25,154 bases of DNA from JAMOBE01 sp039908285 (GTDB lineage Bacteria > Pseudomonadota > Alphaproteobacteria > Rhodospirillales > Rhodospirillaceae): assembly GCA_039908285.1 (NCBI GenBank), contig JAMOBE010000053.1, positions 1 through 25,154 of the forward strand, read 5' to 3'. Shown here one piece after another: positions 15,394 to 22,829 of this stretch. Every line of letters begins with the position of its first letter. The first letter of the stretch is position 1. The notes below the pieces were generated by a model. The model saw only the letters and a list, made by a program, of their open reading frames with translations. It ran no database searches and had not been told where the DNA came from. The translations under genes and the position numbers were made by a program.

Positions 15394-15779
15394 GCGTCCC
15401 CCGCTTCGCGTGAAGCCTCGCCCACTTCGGGTACCTGCCGCCGACGGTCCGTCCGCCGGGTCTTGAGTTCCTCGAGCCGCCGCTCGGCGATGTCGAAGGC
15501 GTCGTCGACGATGGCGTGGAAGTCGATGCGGCGATAGTGCTCACGGGGATGGTGGGGGACGTGACTGACCTGCACGGCACCGCCAGGGACGGAGACTTCG
15601 AGATGAACGGCGTAGACGTTGCCCTTGCGGTGCTGCCGGTGCGGCGCCTCGACGGCGACGCGGCAGCCTACCAGGCGCCCGAACCTCCGCCCAAGCCTAG
15701 CCACCCGCCCGCGGATGCGTGCTTCGAGGGCTTTCGACGAGTCGAGATTGTGGAATCCGATTTCAAGGAGAGCGTCCAT
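15378..15779 (-). CDS. Short ribosome hibernation promoting factor/RaiA-like protein
   Basis: This 133-residue protein resembles the ribosome-associated hibernation factor family (HPF/RaiA, older name sigma-54 modulation protein), which binds the 30S decoding region and silences ribosomes in slow growth. It shows the family layout: EIGFHNLDSSKALEARIRGR at the start, a basic central strand region, and FHAIVDDAFDIAERRLEEL at residues about 87-105. The GTVH-type motifs of the canonical protein are not clear, and the long-form C-terminal dimerisation domain common in alphaproteobacteria is missing. GGGAGG five bases upstream supports the start at 15779; the open frame extends upstream. The 3' end overlaps the protease gene by 16 bases. 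It could instead be a paralogue with another target. Confidence 0.65.
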   Translation of the reverse strand: MDALLEIGFHNLDSSKALEARIRGRVARLGRRFGRLVGCRVAVEAPHRQHRKGNVYAVHLEVSVPGGAVQVSHVPHHPREHYRRIDFHAIVDDAFDIAERRLEELKTRRTDRRRQVPEVGEASREAGDAYWMP

Positions 15780-15803
15780 GCGGCCTCCCGTCGCAACACG
15801 GGC

Positions 15804-15821
15804 TCCGTGGAACTCCACGGA
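15804..15821. promoter_or_regulatory. 18-bp palindrome upstream of the HPF-like gene
   Basis: TCCGTGGA (15804-15811) and TCCACGGA (15814-15821) are perfect inverted repeats two bases apart, 25 bases ahead of the start at 15779. It could be an operator for a dimeric regulator or a small 5'-UTR hairpin; no regulator is identified. Confidence 0.35.
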
Positions 15822-15903
15822 CCGCCCGCTCCCTTCTTACATGGCAACGGACGGCGTCCTTGGCTACCACATGGTTTGGGGGGCGAAAGGATAGCCGGAT
15901 GGG

Positions 15904-18036
15904 CTACCGCATTTCCCCGCCCGCGCGGTTGATAGCGGCCAGCACCGCCTCGGTGGTGAGAAGCTCGGGCAGCGGTAGTCCATCGGGAGCGCCCGGACCG
16001 TAGACCGCATTGAAGGGAATGCCGTAGCGCCCGAACCCGGCCAGGTAGCCGGCGATCTCGTCGTTCGGGCGAGTCCAGTCGGCCCGCATGGCCACCACCC
16101 CCGGAGCGGCCAGCCGCCGGGCCACCTCGCCCCGATTCAGCACCGCCGCCTTGTTGACTTGGCAGGTGACGCACCAGTCGGCGGTGACGTCCACCATCAC
16201 CACGCGCCCCTGCGCCACCTCGGCGGCGATGGCGCCACGGTCGAACGAGCGCCACGGTCCCTGCTGACGAACGCCTATGTCCACGCCGAGGGCCGGGGCG
16301 TAGCCGGGCGCGAACAGGGGCACCACCGCGAGCCCCATGGCCGCCAGGCCGGCGGCCGGCCGCAGCCGATGCCGGTCGGGCAGCCGCCGCCGCAGCCACA
16401 GGGCCGCCACCGCTCCGGCCATCAGCACCCCGGTGGTCAGGGCGAGGGCTCCCCCCACCTGGGCGGCGAGCACCGAGAGCAGCCACACCGCAGTCCCCGC
16501 CAGCGTCACTCCCATGGCCACCCGGAGCCACACCATCCACTGTCCCGGGCGTGGCAGCCGGCTTGCCAGGCCCGGCATCGCCGCCATCAGCAGGTAGGGC
16601 AGGGCCATTCCCATCCCCAGCGTGGCGAAGATCAGCACGATCTCCACCGCTCCCCGTGACAGGGCGAAGCCGATGGCGGTCCCGAGGAACGGCGCCGTGC
16701 ACGGAGTCGCAAGCAGGGTGGCGAAGGCCCCGGTCAGGAAATGGCCCCAGAGGCTATGCGGCGCGCCATGCCCGGTGCCGACGCCGTACAGCCACTGGGG
16801 CGGAGTGATCTCGAACAGGCCCCACAGGTTGGCGGCGAACAGGCTGAGGATCGCCACCATGACCACGAGGAACAGGGGTTGCTGGAACTGGATGCCCCAG
16901 CCCACCGCGGCGCCGCCGGCCTTCACCACGATGGCCGCCGCGGCCAGGACCAGGAACGAGACGACGATGCCGGCGGCGGAGGCGACGAAGCCGCGCCGCA
17001 CCTCGGCCCGGCCGCGGCCGGCGTGGCTGACCAGCCCCAGCACCTTGAGGGACAGGACCGGCAGGACGCACGGCATCAGGTTCAGTACCAATCCCCCGAG
17101 GAGGGCCACCAGCAGCATCGCCGGCAAGCCACTGCCAGCCACCGCCATCCCACCGACCACCGAGGGAACGGGCGCGACGACGGCGGCGGCCTCCATGGCC
17201 CGGCCGCCATCGGCCACGGTCAGAGTCACCGCCGCCCCCGCCAAGCCTCCGCCGGGCAGGGAGTCGCGGGCCACGGACGAGCGCAGGATGGCCGTGCGGC
17301 CGCCATCACGGACCGTGACCACGGGTGCGGCGATGCTCAGATTGCCGGCTCCCTCGATGAACAGGTCGGGCACCGACAGCGGCGGATCCGCCTCCACCAC
17401 CACCTGAAGCACGGTGTCCGGACCGCTGCGGTCCACCGCCGCCTCCACCAGGCGCAGGCCGGCGGCGGCACCGTCTCCCGGCACCCGCGCGGCGTAGCGG
17501 TCGATGAGGTGGGCGTGGGGCGTGGCGACGGCCGGACCGGCGGCAAGATCGAGGGCCAGGTCCACGCGCTGGGGAATGCAGATCTCCTTGCAGACCAGGA
17601 AATCCACCGTCCCCCGGGCGCGGAGCGGCTCCCCGACCCGGAGGAGGGTAACGGTCAGGGGAAGCACCACCTCGTCCGCATAGCCGGCGGTCTCGATACC
17701 CGACAGGCTGAAGCGCCTGGGCGCCGGCCAGGCGGGAACGGCCCGGGCCAGATTCTCCGAGCCCGTCCAGGCCAGGGCCGGCGGGTATCCGGCATCCCCC
17801 GGCGAACGCCAATAGATCTTCCAGTGGGGCTTCAGGGCGAAGTGCAGTCCAAGGCGTAGCGTTGTCCCCTCTCCTACCGCCGCCGCCGCCGCCACCAGAC
17901 GAACGTCGGCCTGCGGCGTGCGGGCCCACTCCGAGGCTCCGGACCCGGCAGACTCGGCGCGACCGCCCGTCGCCGCAAGGACGACGAGGGCAAGGAGGAG
18001 TGCCAGGGACAGCCCCACGCGGTTCCAGCGGATCAT
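15904..18036 (-). CDS. dsbD: Thiol:disulfide interchange protein DsbD-like (reductant transporter)
   Basis: This 710-residue inner-membrane protein passes electrons from cytoplasmic thioredoxin to periplasmic substrates. It has a signal peptide (MIRWNRVGLSLALLLALVVL), an N-terminal periplasmic DsbD-alpha-like domain with paired cysteines in FLVCKEICIPQR (Cys149, Cys153), about eight membrane segments with the paired cysteines NLMPCVLPVLS and LATPCTAPFLG, and a C-terminal thioredoxin-like domain with the motif DWCVTCQVNK. The order of domains and the N-terminal sequence are closer to the ScsB-like branch than to E. coli DsbD. The start at 18036 is supported by GAGAGGTGGG upstream; the open frame has an alternative start nine codons further out. 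It is leftward and divergent from the yqgE operon, with a 15-bp tandem repeat in between. Confidence 0.9.
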   Translation of the reverse strand: MIRWNRVGLSLALLLALVVLAATGGRAESAGSGASEWARTPQADVRLVAAAAAVGEGTTLRLGLHFALKPHWKIYWRSPGDAGYPPALAWTGSENLARAVPAWPAPRRFSLSGIETAGYADEVVLPLTVTLLRVGEPLRARGTVDFLVCKEICIPQRVDLALDLAAGPAVATPHAHLIDRYAARVPGDGAAAGLRLVEAAVDRSGPDTVLQVVVEADPPLSVPDLFIEGAGNLSIAAPVVTVRDGGRTAILRSSVARDSLPGGGLAGAAVTLTVADGGRAMEAAAVVAPVPSVVGGMAVAGSGLPAMLLVALLGGLVLNLMPCVLPVLSLKVLGLVSHAGRGRAEVRRGFVASAAGIVVSFLVLAAAAIVVKAGGAAVGWGIQFQQPLFLVVMVAILSLFAANLWGLFEITPPQWLYGVGTGHGAPHSLWGHFLTGAFATLLATPCTAPFLGTAIGFALSRGAVEIVLIFATLGMGMALPYLLMAAMPGLASRLPRPGQWMVWLRVAMGVTLAGTAVWLLSVLAAQVGGALALTTGVLMAGAVAALWLRRRLPDRHRLRPAAGLAAMGLAVVPLFAPGYAPALGVDIGVRQQGPWRSFDRGAIAAEVAQGRVVMVDVTADWCVTCQVNKAAVLNRGEVARRLAAPGVVAMRADWTRPNDEIAGYLAGFGRYGIPFNAVYGPGAPDGLPLPELLTTEAVLAAINRAGGEMR

Positions 18037-18070
18037 GTTTTCACCCACCTCTCGATTGGTCAAGGCCCAG

Positions 18071-18145
18071 AAGGCTAGAGCCCGGAAGGCCCAGGCCCGG
18101 AAGGCCCAGGCTCAGAAGGCCCAGGCTCAGAAGGCCCAGGCTCAG
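18071..18145. repeat. 15-bp tandem repeat, about five copies
   Basis: Five consecutive 15-base units of the form AAGGCCCAGGCTCAG lie between dsbD and yqgE; the two nearest dsbD differ slightly and a 9-base partial unit precedes them at 18062-18070. The unit length is a multiple of three, so open frames cross it in both directions, but the peptides are monotonous and no start or family supports them. Copy number may vary between strains. Confidence 0.85.
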
Positions 18146-18278
18146 AAGGATTGCAGCAAGGCTCACGACCGATGTCAACCGTCTCCCCCCGCCGTAACGA
18201 CGAATTGAATACCCTTCCATTCGGCCATCCTCAGTGCTGGCGCTTGCGTCCGCGCCGCATTCGGCATATGTCAGTTCC

Positions 18279-18854
18279 ATGAGCAAGACCATTCATCAGG
18301 GCGAATATCTGGCGGGACAGTGTCTGGTGGCGATGCCCCTGATGACCGATCCCCGATTCTCCAGGACGGTGATCTACCTGTGCGCCCACACGCCCGAGGG
18401 GGCGATGGGGCTGGTGATCAACCGCGCCATCGACGCTTTGACCTTCCCCGATCTTCTCGAACAGCTCGGCATCGAGTCCGGCCCCCATTGCAGCCGGATT
18501 CAGGTGCACTTCGGCGGTCCGGTGGAGGCCGGGCGGGGATTTGTGCTCCATTCCTCCGACTATGTCCAGGACGCGACGATGATCGTCGACCGCCAGATGG
18601 CGCTGACGGCCACCGTGGACGTGCTGAAGGACATCGCCCAGGGGCAGGGGCCGCGGCGGAGCATCCTGGCCCTCGGCTACGCCGGGTGGAGCCCCGGCCA
18701 GCTCGACACCGAACTGCGGGAGAACGTCTGGCTGACCGTTCCAGCCGACGAGGACCTGGTGTTCAGCGACGATCTCGACCACAAGTGGGAACAGGCGATG
18801 GCCAGGCTCGGCATCACCATCAGCATGCTGTCGGGGGAAGCCGGTCACGCCTGA
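18279..18854 (+). CDS. yqgE: YqgE/AlgH family (UPF0301) protein
   Basis: This 191-residue protein belongs to the UPF0301 YqgE/AlgH family of small cytoplasmic proteins of uncertain biochemical role; AlgH was linked to alginate regulation in Pseudomonas. Recognisable parts are the opening YLAGQCLVAMPLMTDPRFSR with TVIYLCAHTPEGAMGLVINR, the VHFGGPVEAGRGFVLHS motif, LALGYAGWSPGQLDTEL, and ENVWLTVPAD. The usual length is about 185-190. The ATG at 18279 begins MSKTIHQGEYL; a longer in-frame start at 18234 adds residues not typical of the family. It is 26 bp before the glycosyltransferase gene and probably leads a three-gene transcript. Confidence 0.9.
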   Translation: MSKTIHQGEYLAGQCLVAMPLMTDPRFSRTVIYLCAHTPEGAMGLVINRAIDALTFPDLLEQLGIESGPHCSRIQVHFGGPVEAGRGFVLHSSDYVQDATMIVDRQMALTATVDVLKDIAQGQGPRRSILALGYAGWSPGQLDTELRENVWLTVPADEDLVFSDDLDHKWEQAMARLGITISMLSGEAGHA

Positions 18855-18880
18855 GGGTTCGGCCGCGGCGGGGGACGGGC

Positions 18881-20065
18881 ATGGTCGCCAACATCGGTAT
18901 CGTCTGGTCCCTGTCCACCGTCTCGGGCTGGGGGGTTTACGGCAAGAATCTGGCGATCCAGCTCATGCGTCGGGGCCGGGCGGTGCCGATTCTGTTCGCG
19001 CCCACCGAGAACCTCTACCTGACGCCGGTGGAAAACCGCCTGCTGGCCGCCGTGCTGGAGGGCCAGCGCCTGACCGCCGAGTTCATGGCCTCCCACGCCG
19101 AGGAGCAGGTGGTCTGCGACTTCCCCGTCCTGCACCAGCTCGGCGACGACCTGGCCGGCAATCCGTGGCAGGACCGGGTGCGGGGGGGGCCCAATCTCGG
19201 CGTGGTGTTCTTCGAGAACACGGCCTTCACCGACAACGGCCGCGAGCGGGCGCGCCGCTTCGAGGCGGTCATCGCCGGCTCCACCTGGAATGCCCAGGTC
19301 CTGCGCGAGCACACCGGGGCCACGGTCGCGGTCTGCCTGCAGGGAATCGACCCGGCCGTGTTCCATCCGGCGCCCCGGGCCGGACTGATGGCGGGACGGT
19401 TCGTGGTGTTCTCGGGCGGCAAGCTCGAGTACCGCAAGGGACAGGACATCGTCATCGCCGCCTTCCGCGCCTTTCACGCCCGCCATCCCGACGCCCTGCT
19501 GGTGACCGCGTGGCAGAGCTATGACCCACTCTCGGCCATGCACATGATCCGGGCCGGCCTGGTGAAGGGGATCCCGGCGCCGCGGCCCAATCGACTGCTG
19601 GACCTGGACCGGTGGATGGTGGACAACGGCCTGGCCCCGGAGTCGTTCCTGAATCTCGATCCGCTGCACAACCTGCTGATGGCGGGCATCATTCGCGAGG
19701 CCGACGTCGCCGTCTTCCCCAATCGCTGCGAGGGCGGCACCAACCTGGTGGCCATGGAGTGCATGGCCTGCGGCGTGCCGGTGATCCTGTCGGCCAACAC
19801 CGGCCACCTGGACATCCTCCGCAAGGGCGCCTGCACCGTTCTGCGCGACCAGCGGCCGGTGACGCCGCTGTGGCCCGGTCACGGAGTCGACGGCTGGGGC
19901 GAGAGCCCGGTGGACGAGGTGCTGGCGGCCCTCGAGGAGGCCTATGCCGACCCCGCCGCCGCCACCCGCCGCGGCGAGGCGGGGGCGGCGATGATGCGCG
20001 ACTGGACCTGGGAACGGCAGGTCGGGCGGCTGATGGCGGAGGTCTCGCGGCACCGTTCGGCGTGA
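18881..20065 (+). CDS. GT4-type glycosyltransferase
   Basis: This 394-residue protein is a GT-B fold, GT4-type glycosyltransferase that would transfer a sugar from a nucleotide donor to an unknown acceptor in the cytoplasm. Evidence is the Gly-rich start GIVWSLSTVSGWGVYGKN, the central FVVFSGGKLEYRKGQDI motif, and the donor-binding CEGGTNLVAMECMACGVPVI segment, a variant of the E-x7-E motif with one extra residue, followed by the SANTGHLDIL motif. The start at 18881 has GGGGGA upstream. It lies between yqgE and the copper chaperone gene with short gaps, so it is probably in the same transcript. The acceptor and sugar cannot be told. The opposite-strand frame at 18845-20743 is a shadow. Confidence 0.8.
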   Translation: MVANIGIVWSLSTVSGWGVYGKNLAIQLMRRGRAVPILFAPTENLYLTPVENRLLAAVLEGQRLTAEFMASHAEEQVVCDFPVLHQLGDDLAGNPWQDRVRGGPNLGVVFFENTAFTDNGRERARRFEAVIAGSTWNAQVLREHTGATVAVCLQGIDPAVFHPAPRAGLMAGRFVVFSGGKLEYRKGQDIVIAAFRAFHARHPDALLVTAWQSYDPLSAMHMIRAGLVKGIPAPRPNRLLDLDRWMVDNGLAPESFLNLDPLHNLLMAGIIREADVAVFPNRCEGGTNLVAMECMACGVPVILSANTGHLDILRKGACTVLRDQRPVTPLWPGHGVDGWGESPVDEVLAALEEAYADPAAATRRGEAGAAMMRDWTWERQVGRLMAEVSRHRSA

Positions 20066-20092
20066 GTCGATCAACAGACAGCGGAGGATGAA

Positions 20093-20590
20093 ATGACCAT
20101 CGGAGGAGCTTTCCGAGCCGTGGCGGTCGCTGCCGTCGTCGCCGTCGTCATGCTTCCGGCCCAGGCCTTGGCGGCCGAGGGCCTGACCGTGGACAAGGTG
20201 TGGGCTCGCATCGTACCGGGGGCCGGCGACACCGGCGCCGTATTCATGACCATCACCAACGGCGGCTCCAAGGCCGACGCGTTGACGGGAGCCGCGACCG
20301 ACGTGGCGAAGATGGCCGAGCTGCACACTCATATCCACGAGGGGGAGGTCATGCGCATGCGCAAGGTCGACTCGATCCCGGTTCCGGCGGGCGGCACGGT
20401 CGCCCTGAAGCCCGGTGGCGATCACGTCATGCTGATGGGCCTGACCCGCCCGGTGAAGCCGGGCGACATGGTGCCGCTGACCCTGACCTTCCGCGACGGC
20501 GGGACGGTGGCGGTACAGGCTCATGTCATGGGACCGGGCGCCATGCAGATGGACCATGGTTCCATGGATCACGGCCATATGAAGCATTAG
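20093..20590 (+). CDS. Periplasmic copper chaperone PCuAC
   Basis: This 165-residue protein carries an export signal (VAVAAVVAVVMLPAQALA) and a PCuAC fold that delivers Cu(I) to cytochrome oxidase or other periplasmic sites. The metal motif H-x10-M-x21-H-x-M is met exactly by His78, Met89, His111 and Met113. A C-terminal tail rich in Met and His (MQMDHGSMDHGHMKH) could bind more copper and is longer than in many relatives. GGAGG six bases upstream supports the start. It follows the glycosyltransferase gene by 27 bp. No cytochrome oxidase or Sco gene is nearby in the window, so its exact client cannot be read from context. Confidence 0.9.
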   Translation: MTIGGAFRAVAVAAVVAVVMLPAQALAAEGLTVDKVWARIVPGAGDTGAVFMTITNGGSKADALTGAATDVAKMAELHTHIHEGEVMRMRKVDSIPVPAGGTVALKPGGDHVMLMGLTRPVKPGDMVPLTLTFRDGGTVAVQAHVMGPGAMQMDHGSMDHGHMKH

Positions 20591-20609
20591 AGCGGTTTGG
20601 CAAACCACT

Positions 20610-20725
20610 CCCTCTCCCCCTCGAGGGGGAGAGGGCCGGGGTGAGGGAGTGGGGCAACCGGCACCATCTCGGGGGCTTCGGCCCCCCCTCACCCAACCCT
20701 CTCCCCCCTGAAGGGGGGGAGAGGG
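20610..20725. repeat. GC-rich REP-like repeat doublet
   Basis: Two hairpins lie in opposite arrangement: a perfect 26-bp palindrome at 20610-20635 and an imperfect one at 20697-20725, both of the CCCTCTCCCCC...GGGGAGAGGG type, joined by matching GGTGAGGG and CCCTCACCC segments. Doublets of this sort are widespread between genes in GC-rich proteobacteria. They end the transcript of the copper-chaperone gene at about 20590 and may protect its messenger or stop transcription. Confidence 0.8.
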
Positions 20726-20832
20726 CTTATTGGAAGAACCCATTAAACCGAGATCGGTTCACAAATCCCGGCGGATGGGTATACTCGCGGCCGCTCGTCC
20801 ATAACGCGGCGGAGCCGCAACCAAAAAGGTTC

Positions 20833-20889
20833 GTATTCCTGATCTCAAAAATCTCCGCCGCGCGCGGAGTTTTTTGAGATCAGGAATAC
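20833..20889. terminator. 57-bp near-perfect palindrome with terminator core
   Basis: A 26-bp left arm (20833-20858) and 26-bp right arm (20864-20889) pair at 25 positions with a CGCGC loop. The core is a bidirectional terminator (A-run, stem CTCCGC/GCGGAG, T6 at about 20870-20875), flanked by a further inverted GTATTCCTGATCTC arm. It lies only 19 bases ahead of the fghA start, so the right arm runs next to its ribosome binding site. Confidence 0.75.
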
Positions 20890-20908
20890 AGGGGGAGGCG
20901 TCAGACCG

Positions 20909-21784
20909 ATGTACACCGCGATTCATACGATCAGTCAGCACAAGTGCTTCGGTGGCCGGCTGGGCTATTACAGCCACAATTCCAAGGTCAATGGCGCTCC
21001 CATGCGCTTTTCCGTGTATCAGCCGCCCCGGGCAATGCGGGGGCGGCGGGTGCCGATTCTGGTCTATCTGGCCGGCCTCACCTGCACCGACGAGACCATC
21101 ATGATCAAGGGAGCGGCGTTGCGTCACGCCGCCGACAACGGACTGATGCTGGTCTCGCCCGACACCAGCCCGCGCGGCTGCAACCTGCCCGGCGAGACCG
21201 ACGACTGGGAGCTTGGCATCGGCGCCGGGTTCTACGTCGATGCCAGCAGGGAGCCGTGGTCCAGCCACTATCAGATGTACAGTTACGTGACGTCCGAGCT
21301 GACCGACGTCATCTGCGCCAATTTCCCGGCCCGGCGGGAGCGGCAGGGCATCTTCGGACACTCCATGGGCGGGCACGGCGCGCTGGTGATGGCCTTGCGC
21401 AACCCCGACATCTACGTCTCGGTGTCGGCCTTCGCGCCGCTGGTGGCGCCGATCCAGTCCCCCTGGGGGGAGAAGGCCTTTTCCGCCTATCTGGGTGACG
21501 AGGACCGGGAGGCTTGGCGCGCCTACGACGCCACCGAGCTGGTGCGCAAGATGGAGAACGCCGCCGACCGGCCGCCGATCCTGATCGACCAGGGCATGGC
21601 CGACCAGTTCCTCGACGTTCAGCTTCACCCCCACGTGTTCGAGGACGCCTGTCGCGAGGCCGGCTATCCCCTGACGCTGCGGCGGCATGAGGGCTACGAT
21701 CACGGGTATTTCTTCATCGCCACCTTCATGGAGGACCACATCCGCCATCACGCCGCCCGGCTGGTCGGCCCCGGAGACGGTTGA
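20909..21784 (+). CDS. fghA: S-formylglutathione hydrolase
   Basis: This 291-residue serine hydrolase splits S-formylglutathione to formate and glutathione in formaldehyde detoxification. The nucleophile elbow GHSMGGHG (Ser152), Asp232 in GMADQFL and His265 in YDHGYFFI complete the triad. Other hallmarks are VYLAGLTCTDETIM, NLPGETDDWELG and FYVDASREPW. Length and order match the family. GGGGGAGG lies upstream of the start. The usual partner, glutathione-dependent formaldehyde dehydrogenase, is not in the window. The gene ends three bases from the convergent mipZ stop. The palindrome just upstream probably separates it from the copper-chaperone transcript and may influence its expression. Confidence 0.95.
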   Translation: MYTAIHTISQHKCFGGRLGYYSHNSKVNGAPMRFSVYQPPRAMRGRRVPILVYLAGLTCTDETIMIKGAALRHAADNGLMLVSPDTSPRGCNLPGETDDWELGIGAGFYVDASREPWSSHYQMYSYVTSELTDVICANFPARRERQGIFGHSMGGHGALVMALRNPDIYVSVSAFAPLVAPIQSPWGEKAFSAYLGDEDREAWRAYDATELVRKMENAADRPPILIDQGMADQFLDVQLHPHVFEDACREAGYPLTLRRHEGYDHGYFFIATFMEDHIRHHAARLVGPGDG

Positions 21785-21787
21785 TGG

Positions 21788-22618
21788 TCAGAGCCTGTCG
21801 AGGCGGCTTTCCAGTCTGGGCAGGCGGAGGGCGCGGATCAGGTCCCTGACCTCGTCGCGGGCCGCCTGGTGGGATGATGTCTCGCGGACGGCGAACGCCG
21901 GGTCCCGGAGGTCGAGGATGGTCAGGCCGGCCAGGAACATCTGCCGATAGATCACCCGCTCGCTCAGTCCTTCGCCGAGGCGGAAGCCAAGCACCCTGGA
22001 CAGGCTCTGTAGCCGGTCGGCGATCATGCGCTTGTTGGAGTCGCCGATCTGCGTGAGACGATTGCGCATGATCACCCAGTCGAGCCCGGAGTGGCGCGTC
22101 TTCAGCCTTTCCTGACGCTGCTCCCACACCATCTCGGCGTAGATGCCGGGAGACAGCACGCCACCCCGGCTGTCGAGTTCGGCGATCAGGTCAAGGTCCA
22201 TCAGGCTGTCGTTGATGGGGGTGATCAGCGTATCGGCATAGGTGTGGGCCAGGCGGACCAGCCCGTTCTCGCTCCCTGGGCAGTCCATGACCACGAAGTC
22301 CTGGGAACTGGCGAAGTCCTCCATCACGCCGGTCAGGCGCCGCCGCTCGTCCTCGGCGGCCGCCGCCAGATCGGCCAGGGTGCTGCGCACGATGGCGCGA
22401 TGTTCCGAGACCGCAAGCGTCGCCTTGGTTTCCGCGGTCAGGCGGCGCCGGTTGGCGACATAGCGGCTCAGGCTCTTCTGCCGGCCGTCGAGGTCAATGC
22501 TCCCGACGCGAAACCCCATGCGCAGCAGCGCCACGACGACATGCATGCTGGTGGTGGTCTTGCCGGAACCGCCCTTCTCGTTGCCCACGACGATGACGTA
22601 AGCGCTTGCCTTGCCCAT
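21788..22618 (-). CDS. mipZ: Division-plane positioning ATPase MipZ
   Basis: This 276-residue ParA/MinD-type ATPase is the alphaproteobacterial regulator that places FtsZ rings away from the poles. It has the deviant Walker A motif VVGNEKGGSGKTTTS (residues 11-24), the IDLDGRQ switch region (about 41-47), and the DCPGSENGL Walker B-like motif. The Asp-rich SLMDLDLIAELD segment and the late SERVIYRQMFLAGLTILDL are typical of MipZ rather than chromosomal ParA. The gene is convergent with fghA and ends three bases from it. It stands alone without a parB neighbour, the usual situation for mipZ. It supports an alphaproteobacterial source. Confidence 0.9.
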   Translation of the reverse strand: MGKASAYVIVVGNEKGGSGKTTTSMHVVVALLRMGFRVGSIDLDGRQKSLSRYVANRRRLTAETKATLAVSEHRAIVRSTLADLAAAAEDERRRLTGVMEDFASSQDFVVMDCPGSENGLVRLAHTYADTLITPINDSLMDLDLIAELDSRGGVLSPGIYAEMVWEQRQERLKTRHSGLDWVIMRNRLTQIGDSNKRMIADRLQSLSRVLGFRLGEGLSERVIYRQMFLAGLTILDLRDPAFAVRETSSHQAARDEVRDLIRALRLPRLESRLDRL

Positions 22619-22678
22619 GCCCCCCTCTCATGCGTTTCATCCTAAATTCCGCAGTTACACCTGGGGCTGCCGGATTTT

Positions 22679-22823
22679 GGCCTTGCTCAGAATTAACCGC
22701 TTCAGATTGCGCCGGATCTTGGTTCGTCCGCCAGGCGCGTACCGGCGGGACGCAACCCTTGACGCAACGCCGCGGACGGACCAGAAGACAAGCAAGATGA
22801 AGCGGTTAATTCTGAGCAAGGCC
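22679..22823. mobile_element. 145-bp MITE-like element with 24-bp perfect inverted ends
   Basis: The 24-base sequence at 22679-22702 is exactly repeated in reverse complement at 22800-22823. The inside also pairs imperfectly (for example CAGATTGC with the complement of CAAGATG, and CGTCCGC near both ends), so the whole element could fold as one long hairpin. It carries no gene. Its right end is seven bases from the Rpn-family stop at 22830. No target duplication was recognised by eye. It is probably a non-autonomous repeat of the miniature inverted-repeat type. Confidence 0.75.
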
Positions 22824-22829
22824 TCAGGG

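Noticed and set aside
18062..18150. Possible CRISPR array
   Set aside because: Units are contiguous 15-mers with no spacers; it is a simple tandem repeat.
18041..18292. Minus-strand 83-residue frame with Leu/Gly repeats resembling a signal peptide
   Set aside because: Produced by the 15-bp tandem repeat; overlaps the yqgE start and lacks a convincing ribosome binding site.
18845..20743. 632-residue minus-strand open frame opposite the glycosyltransferase and copper chaperone genes
   Set aside because: Shadow of two recognised plus-strand genes; His/Arg-rich without domain.
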